Positions 27,677 to 36,293 of a stretch of 52,785 bases of DNA are shown here, in pieces. Source of the DNA: JAFEDN01 sp965651935 (lineage in GTDB: Bacteria > Pseudomonadota > Gammaproteobacteria > Coxiellales > Coxiellaceae); NCBI GenBank assembly GCA_965651935.1, contig CBFGTC010000013.1, forward strand, positions 1-52,785, written 5' to 3'. The position numbers and the translations under genes are program-made. The notes under the pieces were generated by a model. The model saw only the letters and a list, made by a program, of their open reading frames with translations, made no database searches and had not been told where the DNA came from. The stretch's first letter is position 1. Every line of letters starts with the position of its first letter.

Positions 27677-28594
27677 ATGAACTCTTATCTTATCGCCCTA
27701 ATACAAATGAGCTGCAGCCCCGACCCTGGCGCTAACTTGGACAAAGCCCTGGAGCGGATTCGCGCCGCCGCCAAAGAAGGCGCAAAAATCATTTGCCTGC
27801 CTGAATTATTTCAAACTCAGTATTTTTGCCAGCGGGAAGACATCGCTTTGTTTGATCTGGCGGAACCGATACCCGGTCCCACCAGCCAACGCTTATGCGC
27901 CCTGGCCCGAGAATGCAAAATTACCATCATTGCCTCCCTATTTGAACGCCGCACCGCTGGGATTTACCACAACACCGCCGCTATCATCCAAAGCGATGGT
28001 AGCCTAGCCGGGCTGTACCGCAAAATGCACATTCCCGACGATCCCTTATATTATGAAAAATTCTACTTCACCCCCGGTGATCTCGGTTTCAAAGCCTTTG
28101 ATACTGAAAACGGTAAAATCGGCGCTTTAGTCTGCTGGGATCAATGGTATCCCGAAGGCGCGCGATTGACCGCTTTAAAAGGAGCCAATGTGTTATTTTA
28201 TCCTACGGCGATCGGTTGGCATCCCGTCGAAAAAGCCGAGTACGGCGAAGCACAGTATAGCGCCTGGCAAACCATCCAACGAGCACACGCCATCGCCAAT
28301 GGAGTTTACGTCGCGGCAGTGAATCGAGTAGGGCAGGAGCACGGCGATATCCGCGGCAATCGCGTGGAAGGCCCAGGCTTGGAATTTTGGGGCGGATCGT
28401 TTATAGCCGATCCGTTTGGGCGGGTCATCGCTCAAGCCCCCCACGACCGCGAAGATATCCTGATCGCTGAAATCGACTTGCAGCATCTTGAAAATACCCG
28501 CCGAAATTGGCCATTTTTACGTGACCGGCGCATTGATGCCTATCAACCCATCGTTCAACGATTTTTAGACCTGAGTATGGGTGAACGCGAATGA
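27677..28594 (+). CDS. aguB: N-carbamoylputrescine amidase
   Basis: A 305-aa nitrilase-superfamily enzyme that hydrolyses N-carbamoylputrescine to putrescine, CO2 and ammonia. The Glu-Lys-Cys triad is E43 in CLPELFQTQYF, K116 in YRKMHIPD, and C153 in LVCWDQWYPE. The segment PDDPLYYEKFYFTPGD is typical of AguB rather than other nitrilases. Its last bases overlap the aguA start (ATGA), so the agmatine pathway is one transcription unit. The pair looks more GC-rich than the genes on either side. No arginine decarboxylase is in the window, so the source of agmatine is unknown. Confidence 0.95.
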   Translation: MNSYLIALIQMSCSPDPGANLDKALERIRAAAKEGAKIICLPELFQTQYFCQREDIALFDLAEPIPGPTSQRLCALARECKITIIASLFERRTAGIYHNTAAIIQSDGSLAGLYRKMHIPDDPLYYEKFYFTPGDLGFKAFDTENGKIGALVCWDQWYPEGARLTALKGANVLFYPTAIGWHPVEKAEYGEAQYSAWQTIQRAHAIANGVYVAAVNRVGQEHGDIRGNRVEGPGLEFWGGSFIADPFGRVIAQAPHDREDILIAEIDLQHLENTRRNWPFLRDRRIDAYQPIVQRFLDLSMGERE

Positions 28595-29646
28595 ACTCCG
28601 CCACACCATATCAATTAGGTTATCGTATGCCAGCCGAATGGGAGACCCACACCGCCACGTGGATCGCTTGGCCTCATAATCCTGCCGATTGGCCAGGTAG
28701 ATTTCAACCCATTCCCTGGGTCTATGCCGAGATTGTCCGACACTTAGCCAAAGAGGAAGACGTCCATATCCTAGTGAACGATGCCGCTTCGGAAAAACGA
28801 GTAGCCAAAGTGCTGCGCCGGGCCAACGTCAATGTGTCTCGAGTTTATTTCCATCATTGGCCTACCAACCGTATTTGGCTGAGAGACTCAGGCCCCATAT
28901 TTATTAAAAACCAGCAAAATCAGTTAGCTCTCACCAATTGGAAATTTAATGCTTGGGCCAAATACGAAGATTGGCAATGGGATGATCGAATCCCTCAACA
29001 CGTGGCTGAATACTTAACTCTACCGCAATGGCAGCCGCAATGGCAAAATAAACCAATTGTTTTGGAGGGAGGTTCCATCGATACCAATGGTGCAGGTGTT
29101 TTATTGACCACTGCCGAATGTCATTTGAGCGAGACTCAACAGCGCAATCCTGATTTGAGCCGTGAAGAATTAGAAACCGTATTCCAAAATTACCTTGGCA
29201 TAGAACAAGTAATTTGGCTTAATCGGGGCATTGTGGGGGATGATACTCACGGCCATGTCGATGACATAACTCGTTTTGTGGGTGTTAATACCATTGTCAC
29301 GGCGGTTGAGACTAATCCACAAGATGAAAACTACCATTGGTTAGCTGAAAATTTAGATATCTTAAAATCAGCTAAAAATCGCGAAGGCAAGCCTTTTGAA
29401 ATTATTGAAATTCCCATGCCGGCGCCGATTATATTTGATGGTCAAAGGCTTCCTGCTAGTTACGCCAATTTTTACATTGCCAATAAACGCGTGTTAGTTC
29501 CCACTTTTAATGATCCACAAGACCGTGTAGTGTTGAACATATTAGCTGAAATTTTTCCAGATCGCGCAGTAACTGGAATTTATTGCGGCGATTTTATTTG
29601 GGGACTTGGCGCTTTGCATTGCCTGACACAACAACAGCCTGACTAA
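28591..29646 (+). CDS. aguA: Agmatine deiminase
   Basis: The 351-aa guanidino-modifying enzyme converts agmatine to N-carbamoylputrescine and ammonia, the substrate for AguB. Family motifs are MPAEWETHTATWIAWPHN, NRIWLRDSGPIF, VLEGGSIDTNGAGVLLTT, DDTHGHVDDITRFV and the C-terminal nucleophile C344 in LGALHCLTQQ. The length matches bacterial agmatine deiminases (about 340-370). It overlaps aguB by 4 bp. Together they form a putrescine route that bypasses agmatinase; putrescine is important for growth and stress resistance. Confidence 0.95.
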   Translation: MNSATPYQLGYRMPAEWETHTATWIAWPHNPADWPGRFQPIPWVYAEIVRHLAKEEDVHILVNDAASEKRVAKVLRRANVNVSRVYFHHWPTNRIWLRDSGPIFIKNQQNQLALTNWKFNAWAKYEDWQWDDRIPQHVAEYLTLPQWQPQWQNKPIVLEGGSIDTNGAGVLLTTAECHLSETQQRNPDLSREELETVFQNYLGIEQVIWLNRGIVGDDTHGHVDDITRFVGVNTIVTAVETNPQDENYHWLAENLDILKSAKNREGKPFEIIEIPMPAPIIFDGQRLPASYANFYIANKRVLVPTFNDPQDRVVLNILAEIFPDRAVTGIYCGDFIWGLGALHCLTQQQPD

Positions 29647-29903
29647 AATAGATTATCTGAATTTTTCCTGTCGCCAAACACAACCTAAACTCATCTCGTC
29701 ATGTCATCGTTATTTCAGTCCAAGCCCGGAATCTCAGATGCTATACGCTAACGATAGGTTTTCCTCAATATCATTGATGTCATCAAAATTAAGCTTCGTT
29801 TACCTTGCCAAGTTACTCAGAATAGCTGTTTTTTTTCTGTAAAAAAAATTATAATTGAAACGTAAAATATAATTATGTATTTAATAATAAAAATAGGATG
29901 ATC

Positions 29904-32900
29904 ATGAGTAAAAAATTTGAAAGAGACGATTTAAATGAAGATGGAACTATCAAAGCAATTAATTTTCAATTTTCATTAATCACTTTGAGTTTAGCCTCTC
30001 GTTTTTTAAACTCGTTGACACTAAAATCTAAAATTACTATCTATACGTTAAGTCGAGCTGCACAGTTTGTTTTTAACTATTTTGTGCCGTACAAAAAAAA
30101 AGATAATCATTATAAAATGAATTTAGCACTATTAGGCTGTTCTTATTCTTCCTTAATTTTAGTGGACTACTTTTCAAGTTTTCGCATGTTAAATCTAGGG
30201 TGGCAGGAATTAGGTTTAGCGATCGGAGTGGATTGGATATCATTATTTATTGTAACAGAGTTAGCGGACTTTCTCAGAACTTATCCTGAAAAACGTAATG
30301 TGGATATCAAAAAAATTTTAAATCAGAATTTAAACCTGACATGGCTGGAATCTAAAACCGGGGCATTAATTTTCAAATTCAATGAGCAAAGTTTATTGGA
30401 TAATTTGATTGTTCAGGCACTGGAAAAAAATATCTCCCAAATCTTTAACGCGAATTCTTTTAAAAAAAATGGGAATTATGTAAAAATTAAAACCTATTGG
30501 TATCAGTTATCCTTAAATTATTCCAAACGAGTCAAAAAATTAACCGCTCAACTCAGTATGGATATTTATAAAATCAAAAATTGTGTTGAGCTTAATGAAG
30601 CTAGATTAGCTGATTTAAACAAAGCCGCCTCAATCCCTTGGCAAGCTAAATATTTAATTAGTGATCACACCGTCACGGCACATTTTACTAATGAATCTAA
30701 ATGTTCTGCTGATATACTCTTAGAACGATTTCCTTTTATTTGTTTTAGTACTTGGATTGAAGATCGAGAAATACCTTATGCAACTATACTTTTCCCAAAA
30801 ATAAATGATGAAGAACCTGCATGTGGAATAGACATTTTATTTTTTTATAGAAATGCTTATAAAGATATTTTGATTTCCGTGATTGTGAAAGTAATTAATT
30901 TTTTAGCTGCGTTATTATTTTTTGTTTCGCCAAGCTCGCCTCTGAATTTTAGCATTTCCGCATTGATCCCTCAATTCTGTTCGATTGCAATTTATATAAT
31001 GGAGTATCACTTTAGTTGCTCATTAAGAAAAATCGACATTTTCACAAAAAAAAATTATCTTTCTCTGTTTATTGAGTTATTAAGCATAGGAGGCTTGTTA
31101 TTAAGTTGGGCTTTATGTAATAAAACTAAATTAATTACATTATTTTTGAGTAGTATTAACTCATTTTTATGTAGCTATTTTTGTGCAGTTTATCCTTTTG
31201 AACTTAAAAGGTTATGGAGACTTTCCTATCATATTAAAAAAATGGAAAAAATAGTTGATTTATTGTATCACTTTTTTCCTAATTACTACAAGAATATTAA
31301 ATTATCGGATGAAACAGAATTCAGTACCCTGAAATTTATTTTTAGTAATAGCATTAATCAATCTGAGGAATATAAATTATTACTTCGCGTAATCAACAAA
31401 TTACTGCCACTATTTGTTCCGGGAACAAAAACTCATTATTTAGTCAATGATAAGCTGATTTTACAATTTAATAAAGAAATAAGTTCTATCTGTAAAGAAC
31501 CTAATTTTTTACACATGCTAATCACAAAAACCCAATATGCCTATATACTTGCTGATAAACTTACAAAGATAAACCCTAATATTAGTGATACTATCTGGAG
31601 TTTTGATTTATCACGTTCAAGCAATCCTAAGCTTGATTGCGGGGTCAGAATTTTAATTAATGTTAATGATATTAGAAATCGTTTTCGTCATAAACTGAAG
31701 GACAATTTCAATGCTTTAATCGTTAATGGTGGTATTTATCTTTCGATGCCTGACGAAATTTTGTCAAAAGTTAATTCCTCTAAAAATTCGAATCTTGCAA
31801 GCGCAGGAGGAAATAATCTAGGGGGTGATAGAAATGAAAATAAAAATAATCCATTGTATTCTGAAACTAAAGCGCGTTACTATGAAGAAAAAAACCAGGA
31901 GTTTAAAAAGATAAATTGGCATCAACATCAGTATTCTAAAATTGGTAATTTAATAGAAGATATTAATATCGGCGCTTCTAAAGCTTTTGATAAGAGAATG
32001 GAATTTATAAATTCGTATATAGAAAAGCAACGATTTATAGAAAAGCAAACTTCTCTTATGTTAAAAACTGAGAGAATTGGTAAAAATACTGTGGCTTATT
32101 ATGAATCTATTGAAAAAATGTGTCAGTATCTATTGCCATTAATACAGAATAAAACGGCTTTGAAAATTACAAAAAATTTGAAAAAAAATTCTTTAAAATT
32201 AATTTTTTATGATTGTATAAAAATTATTATTGTTTGTCGTCCAAAAGAACAATATCAGAGATCAAAAATTAAACTGGTTGATTTTATGAAAATAAAGGGG
32301 GAAGAAAAAGAAAATGTGAATGAAAATGAGAATAACCCAGTTAACGAGAATACGAAGGAAAACGAGGATAAGAATGAGAATAAGAGTGAGAAATTGCCCC
32401 CGTCTTTCACTCATAACTGCAAAGTTATGCAGAAGATAATAGAATTGAGTCAAGATTGTCTAAGAGAAAACTTATCTATTGAATCGAAATTTTCAAATCC
32501 TTATTTAAATGAATTTATTTTTTTATCTATTTTAGCAAAAATATCCTATGCGGCACATTTGTTTGATTCTAAAATCTCAATTCAAGCCGTAGGAGGATTT
32601 ATACGCTCTATCATACTAAAAGAACCTACTATTCATGACTTAGATTTGCGCTCTTTTTTTATTGGAACACACTATTTGCCTGAGGATTTTTTAAACTATC
32701 TTCAAAAAAATCATTTAATAGAAAGTTATTTACGATGTAATATTGAAAATGAGTATATTTATACCTTATCTATTAACAATATCATTATTAGTTTACGAGT
32801 TTTATTTGAAGAAAATTATAAAGCCGACGCAACTGCGAACGCTTTATCATTTAAGATTTTATGGAAAGACTTAAATCCTCATGAAGTAGAATTACATATT

Positions 32901-33878
32901 CCCGAATTTTGTCAAAATTTTATGAGGTCAATCCGGCAGAAAAAAATTCCTGAATATGAAATTTATCCTGATTTTTCTTGTAATCGGTTTTTAAAAAATA
33001 ATAATGTTCAGTTTAATATTAAAAAATTAATTTCTAAAATTTGTAAATATCCTTTGAGTGAAATTAAAAACTCAATTTGCGAGCTAGAGAACTTCGATTC
33101 GTTTTTAGGAGACAAGCATAAAAACTGGGAAAAACTGTTAAATAAAATAATTATTTCTATACTCGGTTTAATCGCTGATGTTAAAATTATTTTTAAATCA
33201 TTATTACGCCGTGATCAAAATCAGTTTTATTTCCCTGGCTGGCTGGATAAATTATTGACGTGTCATGTCGGTAAGTTATTGCAATTAGCTGCCATGGTAT
33301 ATTCTGGAAATGATAAATTTAGAAATTTAGTTTACTTATCACTTCATAATTATTTATATAGAAAAGTTGAATCCAACACTTATTTAGAGTTTAGTGCTTT
33401 TTTATCGCTGACTTCACAAGTTGTTTCAGGACTTCAAGAATCTAAAATGCAAAAAAAATTAATTTATCAGGTTCAAATATCTAAAATATCCGAAAGCCCC
33501 ACTTATGCAAAGTATTACTATGAATTAATTAAGGCTCTAGAAAAAAAACATCCGCATACTACTTCGATAAATATTTTATTAATATTATTAAATTTAAGTC
33601 AAATAAGTCATCAGTATCAACTTGTAACACCTCACCATGTCGATAATCTAACCTACTTTTTTGTACTAGAAAACCAGTTGATAATGCTCTTTAAATCCAA
33701 ATTACAGGAAATGACTAAATTTTATAATTGTGAAATCGACATTGAAACAATCTTTAATCCCGTAGATAAGAAGAGCTTTGATTATAAAATTTCCTTTATA
33801 AAAGAAAGCCTTTATCATAATTGGTGTATTTACCAACAACAATCATCGACTAATTATTACTCATGTTCGATTAGTTAG
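29904..33878 (+). CDS. 1324-aa membrane protein with poly(A)-polymerase/CCA-transferase-like nucleotidyltransferase signature
   Basis: Very AT-rich orphan gene. The ATG at 29904 is preferred over 29898 because AGGA at 29895-29898 then has usable spacing. The N-terminus has hydrophobic segments (about residues 72-120), and a cluster of about four membrane helices lies near 330-430. A Lys/Glu/Asn-rich low-complexity stretch (about 790-830) precedes the key region. There V896-GGFIRS is followed by H911-DLDL (D912, D914) and K973-ADATANAL, matching the class II nucleotidyltransferase head pattern GGxxR, DxD, and RDxTxNAL at family-like spacing. The first Arg of RRDFT is replaced by Lys-Ala. The rest is unrecognised. 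Function is unknown; membrane-tethered RNA or nucleotide transfer is possible, as is a secreted effector. Confidence 0.6.
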   Translation: MSKKFERDDLNEDGTIKAINFQFSLITLSLASRFLNSLTLKSKITIYTLSRAAQFVFNYFVPYKKKDNHYKMNLALLGCSYSSLILVDYFSSFRMLNLGWQELGLAIGVDWISLFIVTELADFLRTYPEKRNVDIKKILNQNLNLTWLESKTGALIFKFNEQSLLDNLIVQALEKNISQIFNANSFKKNGNYVKIKTYWYQLSLNYSKRVKKLTAQLSMDIYKIKNCVELNEARLADLNKAASIPWQAKYLISDHTVTAHFTNESKCSADILLERFPFICFSTWIEDREIPYATILFPKINDEEPACGIDILFFYRNAYKDILISVIVKVINFLAALLFFVSPSSPLNFSISALIPQFCSIAIYIMEYHFSCSLRKIDIFTKKNYLSLFIELLSIGGLLLSWALCNKTKLITLFLSSINSFLCSYFCAVYPFELKRLWRLSYHIKKMEKIVDLLYHFFPNYYKNIKLSDETEFSTLKFIFSNSINQSEEYKLLLRVINKLLPLFVPGTKTHYLVNDKLILQFNKEISSICKEPNFLHMLITKTQYAYILADKLTKINPNISDTIWSFDLSRSSNPKLDCGVRILINVNDIRNRFRHKLKDNFNALIVNGGIYLSMPDEILSKVNSSKNSNLASAGGNNLGGDRNENKNNPLYSETKARYYEEKNQEFKKINWHQHQYSKIGNLIEDINIGASKAFDKRMEFINSYIEKQRFIEKQTSLMLKTERIGKNTVAYYESIEKMCQYLLPLIQNKTALKITKNLKKNSLKLIFYDCIKIIIVCRPKEQYQRSKIKLVDFMKIKGEEKENVNENENNPVNENTKENEDKNENKSEKLPPSFTHNCKVMQKIIELSQDCLRENLSIESKFSNPYLNEFIFLSILAKISYAAHLFDSKISIQAVGGFIRSIILKEPTIHDLDLRSFFIGTHYLPEDFLNYLQKNHLIESYLRCNIENEYIYTLSINNIIISLRVLFEENYKADATANALSFKILWKDLNPHEVELHIPEFCQNFMRSIRQKKIPEYEIYPDFSCNRFLKNNNVQFNIKKLISKICKYPLSEIKNSICELENFDSFLGDKHKNWEKLLNKIIISILGLIADVKIIFKSLLRRDQNQFYFPGWLDKLLTCHVGKLLQLAAMVYSGNDKFRNLVYLSLHNYLYRKVESNTYLEFSAFLSLTSQVVSGLQESKMQKKLIYQVQISKISESPTYAKYYYELIKALEKKHPHTTSINILLILLNLSQISHQYQLVTPHHVDNLTYFFVLENQLIMLFKSKLQEMTKFYNCEIDIETIFNPVDKKSFDYKISFIKESLYHNWCIYQQQSSTNYYSCSIS

Positions 33879-33917
33879 CTTAATCCAAAAGCTTACGTTA
33901 AAATACATACGCAATGG

Positions 33918-33957
33918 AAAGCGGTTGAAGAGAAAAAAAGTGATTCTCCTCAGGCTG
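33918..33957 (-). repeat. Inverted copy of the short interspersed repeat at 80-118
   Basis: Read on the minus strand it begins CCTGAGGAGAATCACTTTTTT, close to the repeat near the start of the window. It lies in the 113-bp gap before the 2H-like gene. Copy identification is by eye and the match is partial. Confidence 0.4.
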
Positions 33958-33991
33958 CGTGGATTGGGATAGTCCAGGGGGGGGAAGGATT

Positions 33992-34564
33992 ATGATGAGA
34001 AAATGGATTTTTTATTCGATATGTTTTTTCTTAATAGCAGGGAGCATCATAAAATATTGTGTTTTAAACAAAATTAACCGCACAATTACAGACCGATACA
34101 CCCGAGTGCAAGAATTTCCCAAAATACTGGCTTTGGCTCAATCGCTGCCAAATATAGGTTATATTGAGGAGAATTCAGCTAATGCCATCACCGTTTTAAA
34201 AGTTTCTGATGATTTTATTCAAAGGCTATTCCCAGAATTGGAAAAAGAACTTAGTGATGAAGAGAAACGCTGTTTACACCCCAGCTCCCATCATGCTCAT
34301 ATTACTTTAAAAGGACATGTGCATGCCCCGCGATTACCAATAACACCTAGCCAAGCGTTTCGTTTCCATGTCAACGGTATTTTTAAAGAAAAACGCATTC
34401 GAAAAATTCATTCTGTCATGGTTGAAGAAACTTGGTATGAAACGGCTATTGAATCGCCGCAATTATTTCAGGCGTTTAAAGAAATTATACATCCGGAAAC
34501 CTTGCATATTAGTTTTGGTGTTTCAAGTAGATTAATGGACTCATCTACATGTTTAGAAAATTAA
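33992..34564 (+). CDS. Membrane-anchored 2H-phosphoesterase-like protein (190 aa)
   Basis: The ATG at 33992 is chosen because GGAAGGA precedes it; an upstream GTG-type start at 33959 would read through the ribosome-binding site. Residues 5-25 form a membrane anchor or signal. The domain contains two H-x-[T/S] motifs, H103-I-T105 in HHAHITLKGH and H172-I-S174 in TLHISFG, 69 residues apart, each in a hydrophobic strand, as in the 2H phosphoesterase superfamily (LigT, cyclic phosphodiesterases). This is motif-level evidence only. The predicted side is periplasmic, which would be unusual for an RNA-directed enzyme. The gene overlaps the next by 16 bp, implying coupling. Confidence 0.55.
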   Translation: MMRKWIFYSICFFLIAGSIIKYCVLNKINRTITDRYTRVQEFPKILALAQSLPNIGYIEENSANAITVLKVSDDFIQRLFPELEKELSDEEKRCLHPSSHHAHITLKGHVHAPRLPITPSQAFRFHVNGIFKEKRIRKIHSVMVEETWYETAIESPQLFQAFKEIIHPETLHISFGVSSRLMDSSTCLEN

Positions 34565-36219
34565 AACCGCTGCTGAAAAGTTTTTTAATGGGAAATATTC
34601 TCAGTCTTTGCTTATTAAGTATTGATTTTGTCAATCGAATATGGCATCCCCATTTAGGTGGGGCCAACACGACTTCAGAATTTATGCTTTGTTTAGTCAT
34701 GTTTATCTTACCTTTTATCAATAACAATAAACACTTTTTTATAATAAGCGTGGTTATCTTATTTATAGGTATGATTGAGCTAATTTATTTCGGATATTTT
34801 GGGACGCCTGTATCCCCAATGGATATCAGTTTGTTTTTTATCAATATGAATGAAACACTGCAAGCGTTTAGCCAAATGATTGAAATTATTTATTTTCCAC
34901 TGTTAGTAATCCTGTTAGCAAGCGGGGTTTTTTATATTTCTCACCGTATTTTAATTGAAAGGATGCGTTACAGATACACATGGCTAATCCTAATTTTGAT
35001 AATCGGATTGCCAGTGTATCCAATTATAAAAGTTCAATTATTCCATCATGGTATCCGTCAAGACCCTAATCGAAGCATTGGTGATTTTCCTGACATGGCC
35101 AATAGTTTGTGGATATCCGCCCAGAAGACCTTAATATATTATTTTGTTTACACTTTGCCGCATCAACTTATTTTCCATCACCACATAAATGAAATAATAG
35201 CTTCCACTCCCTCCGTACGTAAGAATGCGCCTAAATTAAATATTATTTTAGTGATGGGAGAAAGTCTCACTTCCAAACATGTTTCTGCTTATAACTATCC
35301 ACGTAATACCACACCCTTTCTAAATTCATTAAAATACCGAAACAATGTTATTTTAAAAAATGGAATCTCGGCGGGGGTTTGTACGGATGTATCGCTATCT
35401 ATGTTTTTCAATAGCGTATTTCAACCCGATGCGGCGCCGCAAATTGCCAGCACTCACAGAAATTTATTTAAAATGGCTAAAGAAAATGGATTTGAAACTC
35501 ATTTTATTAGTGCGCAGGGAACTTTTTTTTTAAATATGATCAAGAGCTATCTGTTGCTTAAATTTATAGATCATTTTGCCGATGCTTCATTTTTTGGCGC
35601 TTCGCCTAAAGCTAATGTCCTAGATGAGAATTTATTAAGCTATTTTAAAAAGCAAAATTTTCATAAACCGGTTTTTATGGTGTTGCACCAACGTGGCTCC
35701 CATTTTCCCTATATTGATCGATTTCCTCAAAAATATGCGGTTTTTACCTCTAAAGAAAATACAAATCAAACTCAACAAATAAATAATTATGATAATAGTG
35801 TTCGTTACACGGATGTGTTATTGGCTAAGCTGACCAAGGCTATCAGGCATAAAACCCATAGGCCAAGCATTTTGATCATCACGGCGGACCATGGCGAATC
35901 TTTAGGTGAAAATGGCATTTATGGTCACAATAATTTAAGAGAAATGGAGCAATTTCAAGTACCTATCATTTTTATTGCACTTAATGGCGCTAAACTTGAT
36001 TTTCTGAAACAAAAAGACCGGCAGGATATCAACTCTCAATATATGTCACATTATGAACTATCCAAAGTGATTGCTTACTTATTAGGGTATCAGATTAATC
36101 AATTTTCCACGCAAAAGACCTTAGGATATGTCGTAACAGGGAATTCATTAATGGGTTTAGCGGGATATGACAAAATCAGCATTAGCCCTGCAGGCCAATT
36201 GATCAATAGCTATCATTAA
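34549..36219 (+). CDS. Phosphoethanolamine transferase-like sulfatase-fold membrane enzyme (EptC/OpgE type)
   Basis: The 556-aa protein has five N-terminal membrane helices (residues 10-160) and a periplasmic alkaline-phosphatase-fold domain. The nucleophile motif is MGESLTSKHVSAYNYPRNTTP, with E238 and T241, in the GES-x-T form of EptC/CptA and OpgE rather than GET of EptA. Later metal ligands are in LHQRGSHFPY and ITADHGESLGENGIYGHN. It likely transfers phosphoethanolamine from phosphatidylethanolamine to a lipid A, core sugar or glucan acceptor; the acceptor cannot be read from sequence. Overlap with the 2H-like gene suggests a shared job, possibly in envelope modification. Confidence 0.85.
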   Translation: MFRKLKPLLKSFLMGNILSLCLLSIDFVNRIWHPHLGGANTTSEFMLCLVMFILPFINNNKHFFIISVVILFIGMIELIYFGYFGTPVSPMDISLFFINMNETLQAFSQMIEIIYFPLLVILLASGVFYISHRILIERMRYRYTWLILILIIGLPVYPIIKVQLFHHGIRQDPNRSIGDFPDMANSLWISAQKTLIYYFVYTLPHQLIFHHHINEIIASTPSVRKNAPKLNIILVMGESLTSKHVSAYNYPRNTTPFLNSLKYRNNVILKNGISAGVCTDVSLSMFFNSVFQPDAAPQIASTHRNLFKMAKENGFETHFISAQGTFFLNMIKSYLLLKFIDHFADASFFGASPKANVLDENLLSYFKKQNFHKPVFMVLHQRGSHFPYIDRFPQKYAVFTSKENTNQTQQINNYDNSVRYTDVLLAKLTKAIRHKTHRPSILIITADHGESLGENGIYGHNNLREMEQFQVPIIFIALNGAKLDFLKQKDRQDINSQYMSHYELSKVIAYLLGYQINQFSTQKTLGYVVTGNSLMGLAGYDKISISPAGQLINSYH

Positions 36220-36293
36220 ATATACAATTTTGGCAATGTCACAGTATCTAAATTATAATTTTATATATTTTTTTAAAATAAAAGGGATTTCAG

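Noticed and set aside
29647..29903. Possible gene or terminator in the gap after aguA
   Set aside because: No frame with a ribosome-binding site and no GC-rich hairpin followed by a T-run. It is AT-rich promoter-like DNA for the 1324-aa gene.
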